A stretch of 10,917 nucleotides of DNA from Chloroflexota bacterium (GCA_022561735.1 JADFQR010000002.1:1-10917), one strand, 5' to 3'. Positions 1 to 7,422 are shown, numbered from the stretch's first letter. The notes: generated by a model not told the origin, from the letters alone. Numbers and translations are program-made.

Positions 1-51
1 CCGTACCCGTTGGAGTCGCCGACTAGAGTCGGTGCAGATACCGCAGGATGA
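1..51 (+). CDS. Possible C-terminal end of an upstream gene (partial)
   Basis: The first base opens a frame of 16 sense codons that closes with TGA at 49-51, immediately before a strong hairpin. Translated, it ends in VGADTAG and contains no recognisable motif. A stop codon directly followed by a hairpin is what the end of a transcription unit looks like, but 16 codons can be open by chance. The same stretch contains a short inverted repeat (CCGAC-TAGA-GTCGG, 19-32), so it could instead be non-coding. No function can be given. Confidence 0.2.
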   Translation, partial: PYPLESPTRVGADTAG

Positions 52-76
52 AGGTCCCGGCCCGGTCCGGGACCTT
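51..76 (+). terminator. G+C-rich hairpin, candidate terminator of the upstream unit
   Basis: AAGGTCCCGG (51-60) and CCGGGACCTT (67-76) form a perfect 10-bp stem with a 6-base loop. It sits between the possible end of an upstream gene and the leader of the dehydrogenase gene, where a terminator would be expected. No run of T follows (the next bases are CTCGCGTTAG), so it is not a classical intrinsic terminator. It may be a U-tract-less terminator, an mRNA 3'-end stabiliser, or a dyad operator for a regulator of the downstream gene. Confidence 0.45.
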
Positions 77-144
77 CTCGCGTTAGTCGCTCTTGCAGTA
101 ATCAACGCTTCGTGATGCGGTAGCAGGCGGCCAGATGCCATGTG

Positions 145-177
145 TTGGACCCAAAGCCGGGATAATTCTTTGTTAAT
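145..177 (+). promoter_or_regulatory. Weak candidate promoter region for the dehydrogenase gene
   Basis: This stretch is A+T richer than its surroundings. It contains TTGGAC (145-150, -35-like), GATAAT (161-166, five of six matches to the -10 consensus) and TGTTAAT (171-177). No pair has ideal spacing: TTGGAC to GATAAT is only 10 bases, and TTGGAC to GTTAAT is 21. The call rests mainly on base composition and position about 65-80 bases upstream of the start codon. Confidence 0.25.
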
Positions 178-240
178 GTGAGCAGGCAGATTTTTTGCCG
201 CCGATCAAGTAACACGAAACGACAGGAGACCGGACCCCAT

Positions 241-1338
241 ATGACCAGGGCAGCCGTACTTTACGAAGCAAATACCCCGCTCCAGGTGAAGGAACTGTCC
301 CAGGACCCGCCAAAGGCCGGGGAGGTCCGTGTGCGCATGGAGGCCGCCGGCGTGTGCGCGAGCGATATCCACGTCATGCACGGCACGGCGATACTGCCGT
401 TTCCGGTGGTACTTGGCCATGAGGGCGCGGGGACGGTGGAAGAAGTCGGCGAAGGGGTCACCAGAGTCAAGCCGGGTGATCGCTGCATCATGTCGTTCGT
501 GTCGAACTGCGGTCACTGCCGTTCGTGCCGCAGCGGGAGCCCGCAGTTGTGTGACACCAACGCACAGACGGGCGCGCTCCAGTATGACGGCACCGCACGG
601 CTGCACGATGGCGACACGGACGTCTACCAGATGGCGAAGGTCGGACTATTCGCAGAGACGATCGTAGTGCCGCAGCAGGCCTGCCAGGCGCTTCCGGACG
701 AAGTGCCGATGGACGTGGCTGCGCTTATCGGCTGTTCCGTGACGACCGGTGTTGGCGCCGTGATTAACAGCCCGGCTGCCCGGGTGGGGATGACGGTCGC
801 CGTATTCGGATCGGGCGGCGTCGGGTTGAACGTGATCCAGGGCGCCCGGTTGGCCGGAGCGTCCCGCATCATCGCCGTGGACATCTACGACCACAAACTT
901 GAGTTCAGTTACAAGTTCGGAGCGACGGACGTGGTGAACAGCCGGGAAACCGATCCCGTCCAGGCTATCAAGGAGATGACAGGCGGCGGGGTGGACATGG
1001 CGTTTGACGCCTTTGGCGCTGCCGTCACCACCGAGAACGCGATCAACTCTCTCCGCAAGAGCGGGACGGCCGTGCTTGTCGGGCTGGCCCCGATCGGGGA
1101 CAGCGCGAACATCGATATGGTCGACATCGTTCGCAACCAGAAAACCATTGTCGGCAGCTACTACGGTTCGGCCAGCCCCCACGAGACCTTTGACGTGCTG
1201 GTAGACGCCTACCTCAAGGGCAAGATCGATGTCGACAGCCTGATCACCCGGCGTTACTCACTGGACCAGATTAATGAGGGGTTTGACGCACTGCACGCGG
1301 GCGAAGACGGCCGCGGCGTCATCGACTTCCACCTGTAA
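241..1338 (+). CDS. Zinc-dependent medium-chain alcohol dehydrogenase (MDR family)
   Basis: A 365-residue NAD(P)-dependent alcohol or aldehyde oxidoreductase, probably cytosolic. Catalytic zinc ligands are C39, H60 (in GHEGAG) and C165 (in GCSVTTG). The proton-relay pair S41/H44 follows C39, and structural zinc ligands are C90, C93, C96 and C104. Spacing matches horse liver ADH with a constant offset. The Rossmann loop GSGGVG is at 190-195, and D214 at the end of the second strand favours NAD over NADP. The style is that of class III-like enzymes (formaldehyde/thiol-adduct or broad alcohol dehydrogenases), but the substrate cannot be read from sequence. The start is set at ATG 241, where family homology begins, with AGGAG at 224-228. 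An upstream in-frame GTG at 178 would add 21 basic, non-family residues. It lies 144 bases before the nuo operon and looks like an independent unit. Confidence 0.9.
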   Translation: MTRAAVLYEANTPLQVKELSQDPPKAGEVRVRMEAAGVCASDIHVMHGTAILPFPVVLGHEGAGTVEEVGEGVTRVKPGDRCIMSFVSNCGHCRSCRSGSPQLCDTNAQTGALQYDGTARLHDGDTDVYQMAKVGLFAETIVVPQQACQALPDEVPMDVAALIGCSVTTGVGAVINSPAARVGMTVAVFGSGGVGLNVIQGARLAGASRIIAVDIYDHKLEFSYKFGATDVVNSRETDPVQAIKEMTGGGVDMAFDAFGAAVTTENAINSLRKSGTAVLVGLAPIGDSANIDMVDIVRNQKTIVGSYYGSASPHETFDVLVDAYLKGKIDVDSLITRRYSLDQINEGFDALHAGEDGRGVIDFHL

Positions 1339-1358
1339 ACCGGGCAGCTCGGGGCGTC

Positions 1359-1386
1359 CTGACCGGCCAGATTCGCGTGCGATAAT
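1359..1386 (+). promoter_or_regulatory. Candidate distal promoter of the nuo operon
   Basis: CTGACC (1359-1364, four of six -35 matches) is separated by 16 bases from GATAAT (1381-1386, five of six -10 matches). It lies just downstream of the dehydrogenase stop codon and would give a leader of about 90 bases before nuoA. The same GATAATT heptamer occurs upstream of the dehydrogenase gene (161-167). Promoter consensus in the host is unknown, so this is only a positional and consensus-based call. Confidence 0.35.
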
Positions 1387-1419
1387 TTGCCTTGAGCGGT
1401 GGATTGTGTCTCATTTCAC

Positions 1420-1448
1420 TTGTGGCCGTATCTGGGCTTTGATATGCT
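1420..1448 (+). promoter_or_regulatory. Candidate proximal promoter of the nuo operon
   Basis: TTGTGG (1420-1425, three of six) is followed by a 17-base spacer and TATGCT (1443-1448, four of six). It would start transcription near 1455 and leave a leader of about 28 bases that includes the AGGGA ribosome site at 1471-1475. It is weaker in sequence than the distal candidate but better placed. The two are alternatives, or could act in tandem. Confidence 0.3.
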
Positions 1449-1482
1449 CCGGCCCGCAACCTGAAACACGAGGGAAATCGGT

Positions 1483-1941
1483 TTGGGCGAAGAGTATTTC
1501 AGACAGTACGGCCTGATCGCGGTTTTTGTGCTGATCGCGGTGTCGGTACCCATCGGCATGCTCATGATGTCCAAGATGGGCACCATGATCGGCATGCGCC
1601 CGACGAGGGCCGACCCGACCGAGCCGGAACCGGTCGGTGGCACGATCACCCAGGAAGAGGTCAACAGACGCTCCCAGATCGTGAAACTGTCCACCTACGA
1701 GTCCGGCATGCGCGTCGTCGGCTCACGCTGGACCCGGTTCAACTTCAGGTACTACTACTTCGCACTGCTGTTCGTGGTGTTTGATGTGGAGACGATCTTC
1801 CTTTACCCGTGGGCCGTCCAGTACGGAGTCCTGTCCGAAGCCTTTGGATGGGTGGTCCTTGTCGAGGTGCTGATCTTCCTCGCAGTGGTCACACTTGGCT
1901 ACGTGTACGCCTGGCGCAAGAAGGCCCTGGAGTGGGTGTAA
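1483..1941 (+). CDS. nuoA: NADH-quinone oxidoreductase subunit A
   Basis: A 152-residue membrane subunit of complex I. NuoA packs against NuoH and NuoJ near the quinone cavity. Three membrane helices are visible (about 9-33, 88-110, 121-145). The family signature [12 protein letters not shown] (100-111) includes the conserved acidic pair D101/E103, and YESG at 72-75 belongs to the usual loop motif. The loop between helix 1 and YESG is long and hydrophilic (about 39-70, rich in P and E) compared with the short E. coli-type loop. The start is TTG at 1483, preceded by AGGGA (1471-1475) at a 7-base spacing; no better in-frame start exists before the first helix. It is the first gene of the operon, with one base between its stop and the nuoB start codon. 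Confidence 0.93.
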   Translation: MGEEYFRQYGLIAVFVLIAVSVPIGMLMMSKMGTMIGMRPTRADPTEPEPVGGTITQEEVNRRSQIVKLSTYESGMRVVGSRWTRFNFRYYYFALLFVVFDVETIFLYPWAVQYGVLSEAFGWVVLVEVLIFLAVVTLGYVYAWRKKALEWV

Positions 1942-1942
1942 A

Positions 1943-2599
1943 TTGACAAACAACCCGTACGAGCAGCCGATCATTCCAACGCCGGAGCATCCCCTCGTAG
2001 AGTTGACCTGGGATATCGACAGGGCGGAAGGCCACGTTATCGGCCAGATGCGGGACACCCACACCACTCCGTACCCTGAACCGCTTCTTGAGTCCCCGGA
2101 CGATCTCGACCGCAACGTCGCCGTCACGTCGATCGACACCCTGCTCAACTGGAGCCGCAAGTCATCGATGTTCCCGCTGCAGTTCGGCCTCGCCTGCTGC
2201 GCGTTTGAGATGATCGGCGCCGCCATGTCCCGGTTTGACATCTCCCGTTTCGGGATGGAAGCGATGCGCGCCTCACCCCGGCAGGCGGACCTGATGATCG
2301 TCGCCGGCACGGTGACCTGGAAAATGGCGCCCGCGCTTCGGCGGTTGTATGACCAGATGCCCGAGCCGAAATGGGTGATATCCATGGGCGTCTGCGCCAC
2401 GAGCGGGGGGCCGTACTACGGCTCGTACTCGGTCGTTCCCGGCGTCAACCACATCGTCCCGGTGGACGTGTATGTCCCCGGCTGCCCGCCGCGACCGGAC
2501 GCCCTCCTGTACGGGATCATGCAGCTTCACGAGAAGGTCAAGCGCTACAGCCTTGCCGGCACAAAGGCCGGGGCAGAAGAAGAGGCCGGCGGCCAGTAA
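1943..2599 (+). CDS. nuoB: NADH-quinone oxidoreductase subunit B (N2 cluster)
   Basis: A 218-residue peripheral-arm subunit that carries the terminal [4Fe-4S] cluster N2, the direct electron donor to quinone. All four ligands are present: the adjacent pair C85-C86 (ACCAFEM), C151 (GVCATSGG) and C181 (GCPPRPDAL). The family core runs from about residue 60 to 200. The N-terminal 55 residues are a hydrophilic extension, and the C-terminus is a short A/G/E-rich tail. The start is taken as TTG 1943, one base after the nuoA stop, with GGAG at 1929-1932. The in-frame ATG at 1895 lies inside nuoA and would force a 48-base overlap, so I rejected it. The stop shares one base with the nuoC ATG (TAATG), suggesting translational coupling. 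Confidence 0.93.
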   Translation: MTNNPYEQPIIPTPEHPLVELTWDIDRAEGHVIGQMRDTHTTPYPEPLLESPDDLDRNVAVTSIDTLLNWSRKSSMFPLQFGLACCAFEMIGAAMSRFDISRFGMEAMRASPRQADLMIVAGTVTWKMAPALRRLYDQMPEPKWVISMGVCATSGGPYYGSYSVVPGVNHIVPVDVYVPGCPPRPDALLYGIMQLHEKVKRYSLAGTKAGAEEEAGGQ

Positions 2600-3045
2600 T
2601 GTCTTCCAGCACGGCGTTCACCGCCTCAGGCCAGGAACTGGCGACAGAAATCGAGGCCATAGCCTCTCAGGCAGTAACCGCAACCGGTGACTATGACGTA
2701 TGGGTTGCGCCCGACCGCCTGGTTGACGTGATGACCGGGCTTCGGGACTCCGGGTTTGAGATGCTGATCGGCGTGACGGGGGTCGATTACATCGGGTATT
2801 TCGAAGTCGTCTACCACCTGCTGTCCCTGAGCCAGAACCGGCGGGCGACGGTGAAGGTCCGATGCGGCGAGGGCCGGAACGACCCTGCGGTGCCTTCGGT
2901 TATGGAGGTCTGGCGCGGCGCGCAACTGCAGGAGCGGGAGGTATACGACCTCATGGGAATTCGCTTCGAAGGCCATGACGATATGAAACGGATTTTCCTC
3001 TGGGAGGGATTTGAGGGCCATCCACTCAGAAAGGACTTTCTGTAG
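2599..3045 (+). CDS. nuoC: NADH-quinone oxidoreductase subunit C (30 kDa type)
   Basis: A 148-residue hydrophilic subunit that braces NuoD and NuoB in the peripheral arm; it has no cofactor. The C-terminal signature EREVYDLMGIRFEGH (112-126), followed by RIFLWEGFEGHPLRKDF ending at 147, is diagnostic. The aromatic residue usually found just before ERE (as in NWYERE of E. coli) is replaced here by LQ. It is shorter than many homologues at the N-terminus and is not fused to NuoD as in E. coli. The ATG overlaps the nuoB stop by one base. An in-frame ATG at 2371 inside nuoB would add 76 arginine-rich residues that are a frame shadow, so it was not used. Confidence 0.92.
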   Translation: MSSSTAFTASGQELATEIEAIASQAVTATGDYDVWVAPDRLVDVMTGLRDSGFEMLIGVTGVDYIGYFEVVYHLLSLSQNRRATVKVRCGEGRNDPAVPSVMEVWRGAQLQEREVYDLMGIRFEGHDDMKRIFLWEGFEGHPLRKDFL

Positions 3046-3049
3046 GGCC

Positions 3050-3078
3050 CGCCCGTAACGCGCCGGTTAACACGGGCG
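3050..3078 (+). other. Hairpin in the nuoC-nuoD gap
   Basis: CGCCCGT (3050-3056) pairs with ACGGGCG (3072-3078), a perfect 7-bp stem around a 15-base loop, in the 55-base gap between nuoC and nuoD. There is no T-run. It could be an RNA processing or stability element separating the two messages, or chance in G+C-rich DNA. The nuoD ribosome site GGGAG (3085-3089) lies just downstream and stays unpaired in this fold. Confidence 0.35.
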
Positions 3079-3100
3079 CACAACGGGAGCCGGATCAACC

Positions 3101-4207
3101 ATGCCCCTCAAGACAGAGCCCATAACCATAAACGTCGGGCCGCAGCACCCGAGCACGCACGGCGTGTTCAGGATGCGCGTGACGTTCGACGGTGAAGAGG
3201 TGATCGACGTCGAGCCGATCTTCGGCTACCTCCACCGCGGATCTGAAAAGCTGGCCGAGTCCCGCACCTACACGCAGATCGTGACGCTGACGGACCGCAT
3301 GGACTACGTCGCGTCGATGAACAGCAACATGTCCTACATCCTGTCGGTCGAGAAGCTGGCGGGGATCGAGCCTTCGCCGCGCGGCGTGTGGCTCAGGATG
3401 ATTGCGGCGGAGTTGCAGCGCATCGCCTCCCACCTTGTGGCGACCGGGTTCTTCCTGCAGGACCTCGGCGCGCTCGGGACGCCCTTGATCTTCACGATGA
3501 GGGAGCGCGAGCTCATCCTGGAGCTGTTTGAACGCCTTTGCGGGGCGCGGATCACCAACAGTTATATGCGGCCCGGCGGCGTTTTCATGGACGCCCCGGA
3601 CGACTTCTGGCCTGCGCTTGACCGGGTCCTCGCGGAGTTGCCGCACCGTATCGATGAGTACGAGCAACTGATCAGCGGAAACGAGATCGTCGCTGTTCGC
3701 TGTGACGGCGTGGCCGTCGTTGATAGCCAGACGCTGATCAACGCTTCCGCTACCGGGCCAATCCTCCGCGCCTCCGGGGTTGACTGGGATCTGCGCCACC
3801 GGCAACCGTACGAGTACTACGACAGGATCAAGTTCCATCGTCCCCTCGCAACGGCAAGCGACAACTACGCCCGTTACATCATCCGCATTCACGAGATGCG
3901 GGAGAGCCTGAAAATCATCCGGCAGTGCATCGATCAGATCGAGCCCGGCCCGGTCCGGCCGCAGGAGGTCCCGTCCCTGATCCGGCCTCCCGCAGGCGAC
4001 GCATATGTCGGCACGGAAAGCCCGAAGGGTGAGCTCGGTTTCTACCTTGTTAGCGATGGCGGCGTGGCGCCATACCGGTTCAAGGTGCGGGCGCCGTCCC
4101 TGATCAACCTCACCCTCCTTCGTGACATGGTGATCGGCTACAAGCTGGCGGACCTGTTTGTGACCTTCGGCAGCATCGACATAAACATGGGCGAGGTCGA
4201 TCGCTGA
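3101..4207 (+). CDS. nuoD: NADH-quinone oxidoreductase subunit D (49 kDa, quinone site)
   Basis: A 368-residue peripheral subunit related to the large subunit of [NiFe] hydrogenases; with NuoB it forms the quinone-reduction pocket. GPQHPSTHG (13-21) carries the conserved histidines H16 and H20. TDRMDY ends at Y69, equivalent to the quinone-binding tyrosine (Y87 of Thermus Nqo4, with the same offset as the histidine). LHRGSEKLAE (44-53) is the 49-kDa family signature, and the protein ends in the usual GEVDR. No hydrogenase nickel-ligand cysteine motifs are visible, so it is a true complex I subunit and not a hydrogenase. The start ATG has GGGAG at 3085-3089. The stop overlaps nuoH (TGATG). Confidence 0.95.
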   Translation: MPLKTEPITINVGPQHPSTHGVFRMRVTFDGEEVIDVEPIFGYLHRGSEKLAESRTYTQIVTLTDRMDYVASMNSNMSYILSVEKLAGIEPSPRGVWLRMIAAELQRIASHLVATGFFLQDLGALGTPLIFTMRERELILELFERLCGARITNSYMRPGGVFMDAPDDFWPALDRVLAELPHRIDEYEQLISGNEIVAVRCDGVAVVDSQTLINASATGPILRASGVDWDLRHRQPYEYYDRIKFHRPLATASDNYARYIIRIHEMRESLKIIRQCIDQIEPGPVRPQEVPSLIRPPAGDAYVGTESPKGELGFYLVSDGGVAPYRFKVRAPSLINLTLLRDMVIGYKLADLFVTFGSIDINMGEVDR

Positions 4208-5469
4208 TGCCGAGCACGTTCGATAGCATCCTGTTCCGCTACGTCTACTGCACCCTCTCGTCTACCGCCGACATCCGGTGCGACGGCTCCGGCTTGTTTG
4301 GCGGCGGGCTGCTCCCGGGCGGGCTCGAGTGGCTCGCATTCGTTTTGACGGCCGTGATCATCGTCGCAGCGTTTATTAACGGCATCCTCGGCGCCGTCTT
4401 GCTGATGATCTGGGGTGAGAGACGGCTTCTCGGACGGTTCCAGGGACGGACCGGACCGAACAGGTGGGGGCCGTTTGGCCTGCTCACCCCTATCGCAGAC
4501 GCCGTAAAGACCATGTTCAAAGAGGACATCGTACCGACCGTCTCCGACAAGCTGGTGTTCTCGGCGGCGCCGATCATGATGCTGTTCCCGGCTCTGCTGA
4601 TCTATGCCGTTCTTCCGATAGGCAGCGGCACGTGGCTGGCCGACATCAACGTGGGGTTACTGTTCATCATCGCCATCGGCGGGGCGAACGTACTGGCTAT
4701 CGTCGCCGCTGCATGGGGCTCCGGCAACCGGTACGCCATGTTCAGCGCGATGCGCGCCGTCGCGATGCTGATCAGCTACGAAATCCCGCTCGTGATCTCG
4801 CTCATCGGCGTGATAATGCTGGCAGGCTCGCTCTCGCTCGTGTCGATCGTCGATTCTCAGACGATCCCGTACTTCATCGTGCAGCCGCTTGGATTCTTCG
4901 TCTTCCTGATCGCATCGATAGCCGAGTTGAACCGGACGCCGTTTGACGTCGCCGAGGCGGAGTCGGAGATCGTCGCCGGGTACATGACCGACTACTCGAG
5001 CATGAAATTCGGGCTGTTCTTCCTGTCAGAGTTCGCCGCCACCATCGCCACGAGCGGGGTTATCACGGTCCTGTTCCTGGGCGGATGGCACGGCTTTGAT
5101 CCCATCCCGTCACAACTCTGGTTCATCTCCAAGATGGTGGGCGTCCTGGCGTTGATCGTCTGGATCCGGGCAAGCTGGCCGCGCCTGCGTATCGACCAGA
5201 TCATGGCCTTCGCATGGAAGGCGCTGTTTGAGTTGACGCTGATCAACCTGGTCGTGAGCGGCCTGCTGATCCTCGCGTGGCCGTCACCGTCCACGACCGA
5301 GCTCTGGTACATGGCCGGGATCAACTGGCTGGTATTCATCGGATCAATCCTGGTGTTCGGAAAGTTGCTCGGCCCAAAGCATGACCCGGTGAAAGCCGGA
5401 AATATTCAGCACACCGTAGTGCTGTCAGACTCTGACGCTCCGGCTATACCGTCGGGAGGCGGCGACTGA
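4207..5469 (+). CDS. nuoH: NADH-quinone oxidoreductase subunit H
   Basis: A 420-residue membrane subunit that docks the peripheral arm and forms the membrane side of the quinone chamber. Key segments are GRFQGRTGPNR (76-86), the E-channel region ELNRTPFDVAEAESEIVAGY (240-259) and WPRLRIDQIM (324-333). About eight hydrophobic helices are visible. It is longer than the usual 320-350 residues. There is an N-terminal segment of about 40 residues before helix 1, with two cysteines (C15, C25) and a glycine-rich stretch, and a polar C-terminal tail of about 40 residues. The ATG overlaps the nuoD stop by one base, with GAGG at 4193-4196. The stop overlaps the nuoI ATG in the same TGATG fashion. Confidence 0.94.
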   Translation: MPSTFDSILFRYVYCTLSSTADIRCDGSGLFGGGLLPGGLEWLAFVLTAVIIVAAFINGILGAVLLMIWGERRLLGRFQGRTGPNRWGPFGLLTPIADAVKTMFKEDIVPTVSDKLVFSAAPIMMLFPALLIYAVLPIGSGTWLADINVGLLFIIAIGGANVLAIVAAAWGSGNRYAMFSAMRAVAMLISYEIPLVISLIGVIMLAGSLSLVSIVDSQTIPYFIVQPLGFFVFLIASIAELNRTPFDVAEAESEIVAGYMTDYSSMKFGLFFLSEFAATIATSGVITVLFLGGWHGFDPIPSQLWFISKMVGVLALIVWIRASWPRLRIDQIMAFAWKALFELTLINLVVSGLLILAWPSPSTTELWYMAGINWLVFIGSILVFGKLLGPKHDPVKAGNIQHTVVLSDSDAPAIPSGGGD

Positions 5470-6161
5470 TGGTGTACGGAATTGGCCTCGCCAGGGGAAT
5501 GGCGGTCACGTTGAAGACGCTTCTTAGCCCCGCGTTTACGGTCCAGTATCCGGACCGGAGAGTCGGGTTGATCGGAGCGGCGAAGGCGGCCGGCATCAGC
5601 ACTCCAGCCCTGGTTTTCAAACGGCCGGTCAAGGCGCTGCGCGCCGTGCTCGGACTGGAAAAGATCGAGGTGCGACCCACGCAGGCGGCGCGGTTCCGGG
5701 GCAACGAGTTCACCTGGTACGAAGACCGCTGCACCGGCTGCGCCAGTTGCGCCAAATACTGCCCGCTTGGCATCATCAAGATCGTGACGGTCCCGGGCGG
5801 CATCGACGTCCAGGAGGGCGAAAGCTACGGGATCGAGATCTTTGATATCGATATCGGCCGCTGCATGTTCTGCGCCCTGTGCGTGGAGGCATGCCCGTTC
5901 GACGCGCTCCACATGGGTTCAAATTTTGAGCAGAGCACCTTCCAGCGTGACAACCTGGTTCTCTCGAAAGAAGACTTGATCTCGCAGCCGAAACACCCGT
6001 CATCGTGGTTCCGCCCGCAGATGGAAGGAATCGGCTACTCGCCGTTCACCGATCTTCTCGAAGACATGAAGCAGGCGGGCAGGCACGAGATGCCGAGCGT
6101 TGAAATCCTGACGGAGCGCTGGGTGGAAAAGCGCCGGACGGACGAGGCGGCGGACGACTGA
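5469..6161 (+). CDS. nuoI: NADH-quinone oxidoreductase subunit I (2x[4Fe-4S] ferredoxin type)
   Basis: A 230-residue peripheral subunit that carries clusters N6a and N6b and passes electrons toward N2 in NuoB. The two binding motifs are complete: CTGCASCAKYCP (88-99; C88, C91, C94, C98) and CMFCALCVEACP (132-143; C132, C135, C138, C142). The usual N-terminal anchor motif VQYPDRR (25-31) is present. In typical NuoI the segment ARFRG follows within a few residues, but here it starts at 74, so about 40 extra residues separate them. The C-terminal 80 residues after the second cluster are also long and polar. The ATG overlaps the nuoH stop (TGATG), with a good GGGAGG site at 5454-5459. Confidence 0.95.
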   Translation: MVYGIGLARGMAVTLKTLLSPAFTVQYPDRRVGLIGAAKAAGISTPALVFKRPVKALRAVLGLEKIEVRPTQAARFRGNEFTWYEDRCTGCASCAKYCPLGIIKIVTVPGGIDVQEGESYGIEIFDIDIGRCMFCALCVEACPFDALHMGSNFEQSTFQRDNLVLSKEDLISQPKHPSSWFRPQMEGIGYSPFTDLLEDMKQAGRHEMPSVEILTERWVEKRRTDEAADD

Positions 6162-6778
6162 TGGACATAGTCGACGTCATCTTCTGGCTTATCTCTGCCG
6201 CTGCAATCGGCGGAGCTTTGCTCGTGGTAACGGTTCGAGACGTGTTCCGGGCCGCGCTCGCGCTGGCCGGGTCGTTCCTGGCCGTCGCCGGCATCTTCTT
6301 CTTACTGCAGGCCGAGTTCGTCGCCGTAGCGCAGATCCTTGTGTACGTCGGCGCGGTCTCGATAGTTGTGGCCTTTTCCATCCTGCTCACCCGTGACATC
6401 AGCCAGGGCAACCGGACGCAGGGGAACCGCGTTATCGTCGGCGGCGCCGGTATCGCTGCGGCATTGTTCGTGGTGGTGGCCGGGATCGTCGCGTACGACA
6501 CAAACTGGTCAGACCGGGACACCGCCATCACAAATCCCAACCCTGTCGCAGCCTTGACAGGGACGTACGAAGAGTTCGAGAAACCTTCGGGCGAGATCAT
6601 TCTGATCGCGTCCACAGACCCTGACACTGCGCTGCCGGGGGTGTTTGTTGATTCCACCAGATGGATCGGCGGCATGATTGTTCGAGATTATGTCCTCGCG
6701 CTACAGGCGCTCGGGGTCCTCCTGCTGGCGGCGATAATCGGCGCCATTGCACTTGTAAGAGAGCCGGCGGCGGAATGA
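6161..6778 (+). CDS. nuoJ: NADH-quinone oxidoreductase subunit J
   Basis: A 205-residue membrane subunit next to NuoK and NuoA. Its third helix carries the pi-bulge region thought to gate proton transfer; the segment [17 protein letters not shown] (55-71) with Y62 and G64 corresponds to it. Five hydrophobic helices can be placed at about 5-25, 29-49, 53-76, 91-112 and 172-198. The loop between helices 4 and 5 (about 113-168) is unusually long and polar. The ATG overlaps the nuoI stop (TGATG), and the end overlaps nuoK by four bases (ATGA). Confidence 0.92.
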   Translation: MDIVDVIFWLISAAAIGGALLVVTVRDVFRAALALAGSFLAVAGIFFLLQAEFVAVAQILVYVGAVSIVVAFSILLTRDISQGNRTQGNRVIVGGAGIAAALFVVVAGIVAYDTNWSDRDTAITNPNPVAALTGTYEEFEKPSGEIILIASTDPDTALPGVFVDSTRWIGGMIVRDYVLALQALGVLLLAAIIGAIALVREPAAE

Positions 6779-7128
6779 CTCTGGAAAACGTTCTGCTCGT
6801 CTCCGCAATCCTGTTCGCCATAGGGATGTACGGCGCTTTAACCCGTCGCAACGCCATCGTGCTGTTGATGTCGATCGAGTTGATGTTCAACGCCGTCAAC
6901 ATCGCGGCGGTCGGGTTCTCCCGGTTCACGGTCCCCGCCACGCTAACCGGGGACCCGATTGAAGTTACGGCGGACGCCGTGCAGACGGCGCTGTCTGGAC
7001 ACGTTTTCGCCCTATTCATCATTGCCGCCGCCGCCGCCGAGGTCGCCCTTGGCCTGGCGCTGGTGATCGCCATATACCGTCAACGTGAGACAACCGATGT
7101 GAGTGAGCTGGACACGATGCGCGGCTAG
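6775..7128 (+). CDS. nuoK: NADH-quinone oxidoreductase subunit K
   Basis: A 117-residue three-helix membrane subunit, homologous to MrpC. The two membrane glutamates needed for the proton path are present: E35 in [11 protein letters not shown] and E89 in [10 protein letters not shown]. It is longer than the usual 100 residues because of a polar insert of roughly 15 residues between helices 2 and 3 (about 51-75, containing [13 protein letters not shown]). The ATG (6775) overlaps the nuoJ stop as ATGA. An in-frame upstream ATG at 6661 lies inside nuoJ and gives non-family residues, so it was rejected. A 96-base gap follows, the first sizeable gap since nuoD. Confidence 0.94.
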   Translation: MTLENVLLVSAILFAIGMYGALTRRNAIVLLMSIELMFNAVNIAAVGFSRFTVPATLTGDPIEVTADAVQTALSGHVFALFIIAAAAAEVALGLALVIAIYRQRETTDVSELDTMRG

Positions 7129-7175
7129 GGCCTCACAGGCTGGCGGCAATGCAAACAACAACATCAAAAATGTCA

Positions 7176-7206
7176 TTGACAGCACGAAACCCGGGATTCA
7201 TAGAAA
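7176..7206 (+). promoter_or_regulatory. Candidate internal promoter before the small gene and nuoL
   Basis: A perfect TTGACA (7176-7181) lies in an A-rich stretch unlike the surrounding operon. The best -10 candidates are CATAGA (7199-7204, 17-base spacer, three of six) and TAGAAA (7201-7206, 19-base spacer, four of six). A start site near 7213 would leave only about a dozen bases before the GTG at 7225, consistent with the lack of a clear ribosome-binding site there. The -10 match is weak, so confidence is limited. Confidence 0.4.
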
Positions 7207-7224
7207 GCACGGCGAACACGACTA

Positions 7225-7419
7225 GTGTGGGTTGAGTACAAAAAAACGGCGAATCTGCTGACCGCCGAAATGTGGAAGAACCTCCTTGAGGGAGAAGGCC
7301 TGCCGGCCAAGATCCTGCCGGAGGGTGACATCCTGGACTGGGGCGAGCGCGTCCCTTTCAGGGTGTTTGTTCCGCTGAACCGCGAGCACGTCGCTGATGA
7401 GATTCTGAGGAAGCTGTAA
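7225..7419 (+). CDS. Small DUF2007-like protein inside the nuo operon
   Basis: A 64-residue soluble protein. The layout is that of the DUF2007 family (putative signal-transducing or PII-like fold): an N-terminal strand (WVEYKKTAN), a helix (TAEMWKNLLEGEGLPAKI) with the typical LLEGEGLPA turn, then a strand RVFVPLNREH leading into a final helix (VADEILRKL). The biochemical role of this family is not settled. The start is GTG 7225; an in-frame TAG at 7201 excludes longer versions, and no convincing Shine-Dalgarno is seen. Three bases separate its stop from the nuoL start codon, and its last codons supply nuoL's GAGGAAG ribosome site, so it is firmly part of the nuoL-nuoM message. It could tune complex I assembly or be a neutral passenger; the sequence does not say which. 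Confidence 0.72.
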   Translation: MWVEYKKTANLLTAEMWKNLLEGEGLPAKILPEGDILDWGERVPFRVFVPLNREHVADEILRKL

Positions 7420-7422
7420 AGC

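Noticed and set aside
19..32. Short inverted repeat in the first bases, considered as part of a tRNA or other RNA gene
   Set aside because: No T-arm consensus, CCA end or acceptor pairing can be found in the visible bases. The dyad is only 5 bp with a 4-base loop.
646..1182. 178-codon minus-strand frame opposite the alcohol dehydrogenase
   Set aside because: Shadow of a clear zinc dehydrogenase; no motif and no ribosome-binding site that stands out.
3095..3892. 265-codon minus-strand frame opposite nuoD
   Set aside because: Same shadow effect. The residues are low in hydrophobic core pattern and the sense strand encodes a well-conserved NuoD.
3101..4207. Possibility that the nuoB/C/D/H/I set is a membrane-bound [NiFe] hydrogenase
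   Set aside because: NuoD lacks the paired CxxC nickel-ligand motifs at both ends, and the operon carries NuoA, J, K, L and M in complex I order.
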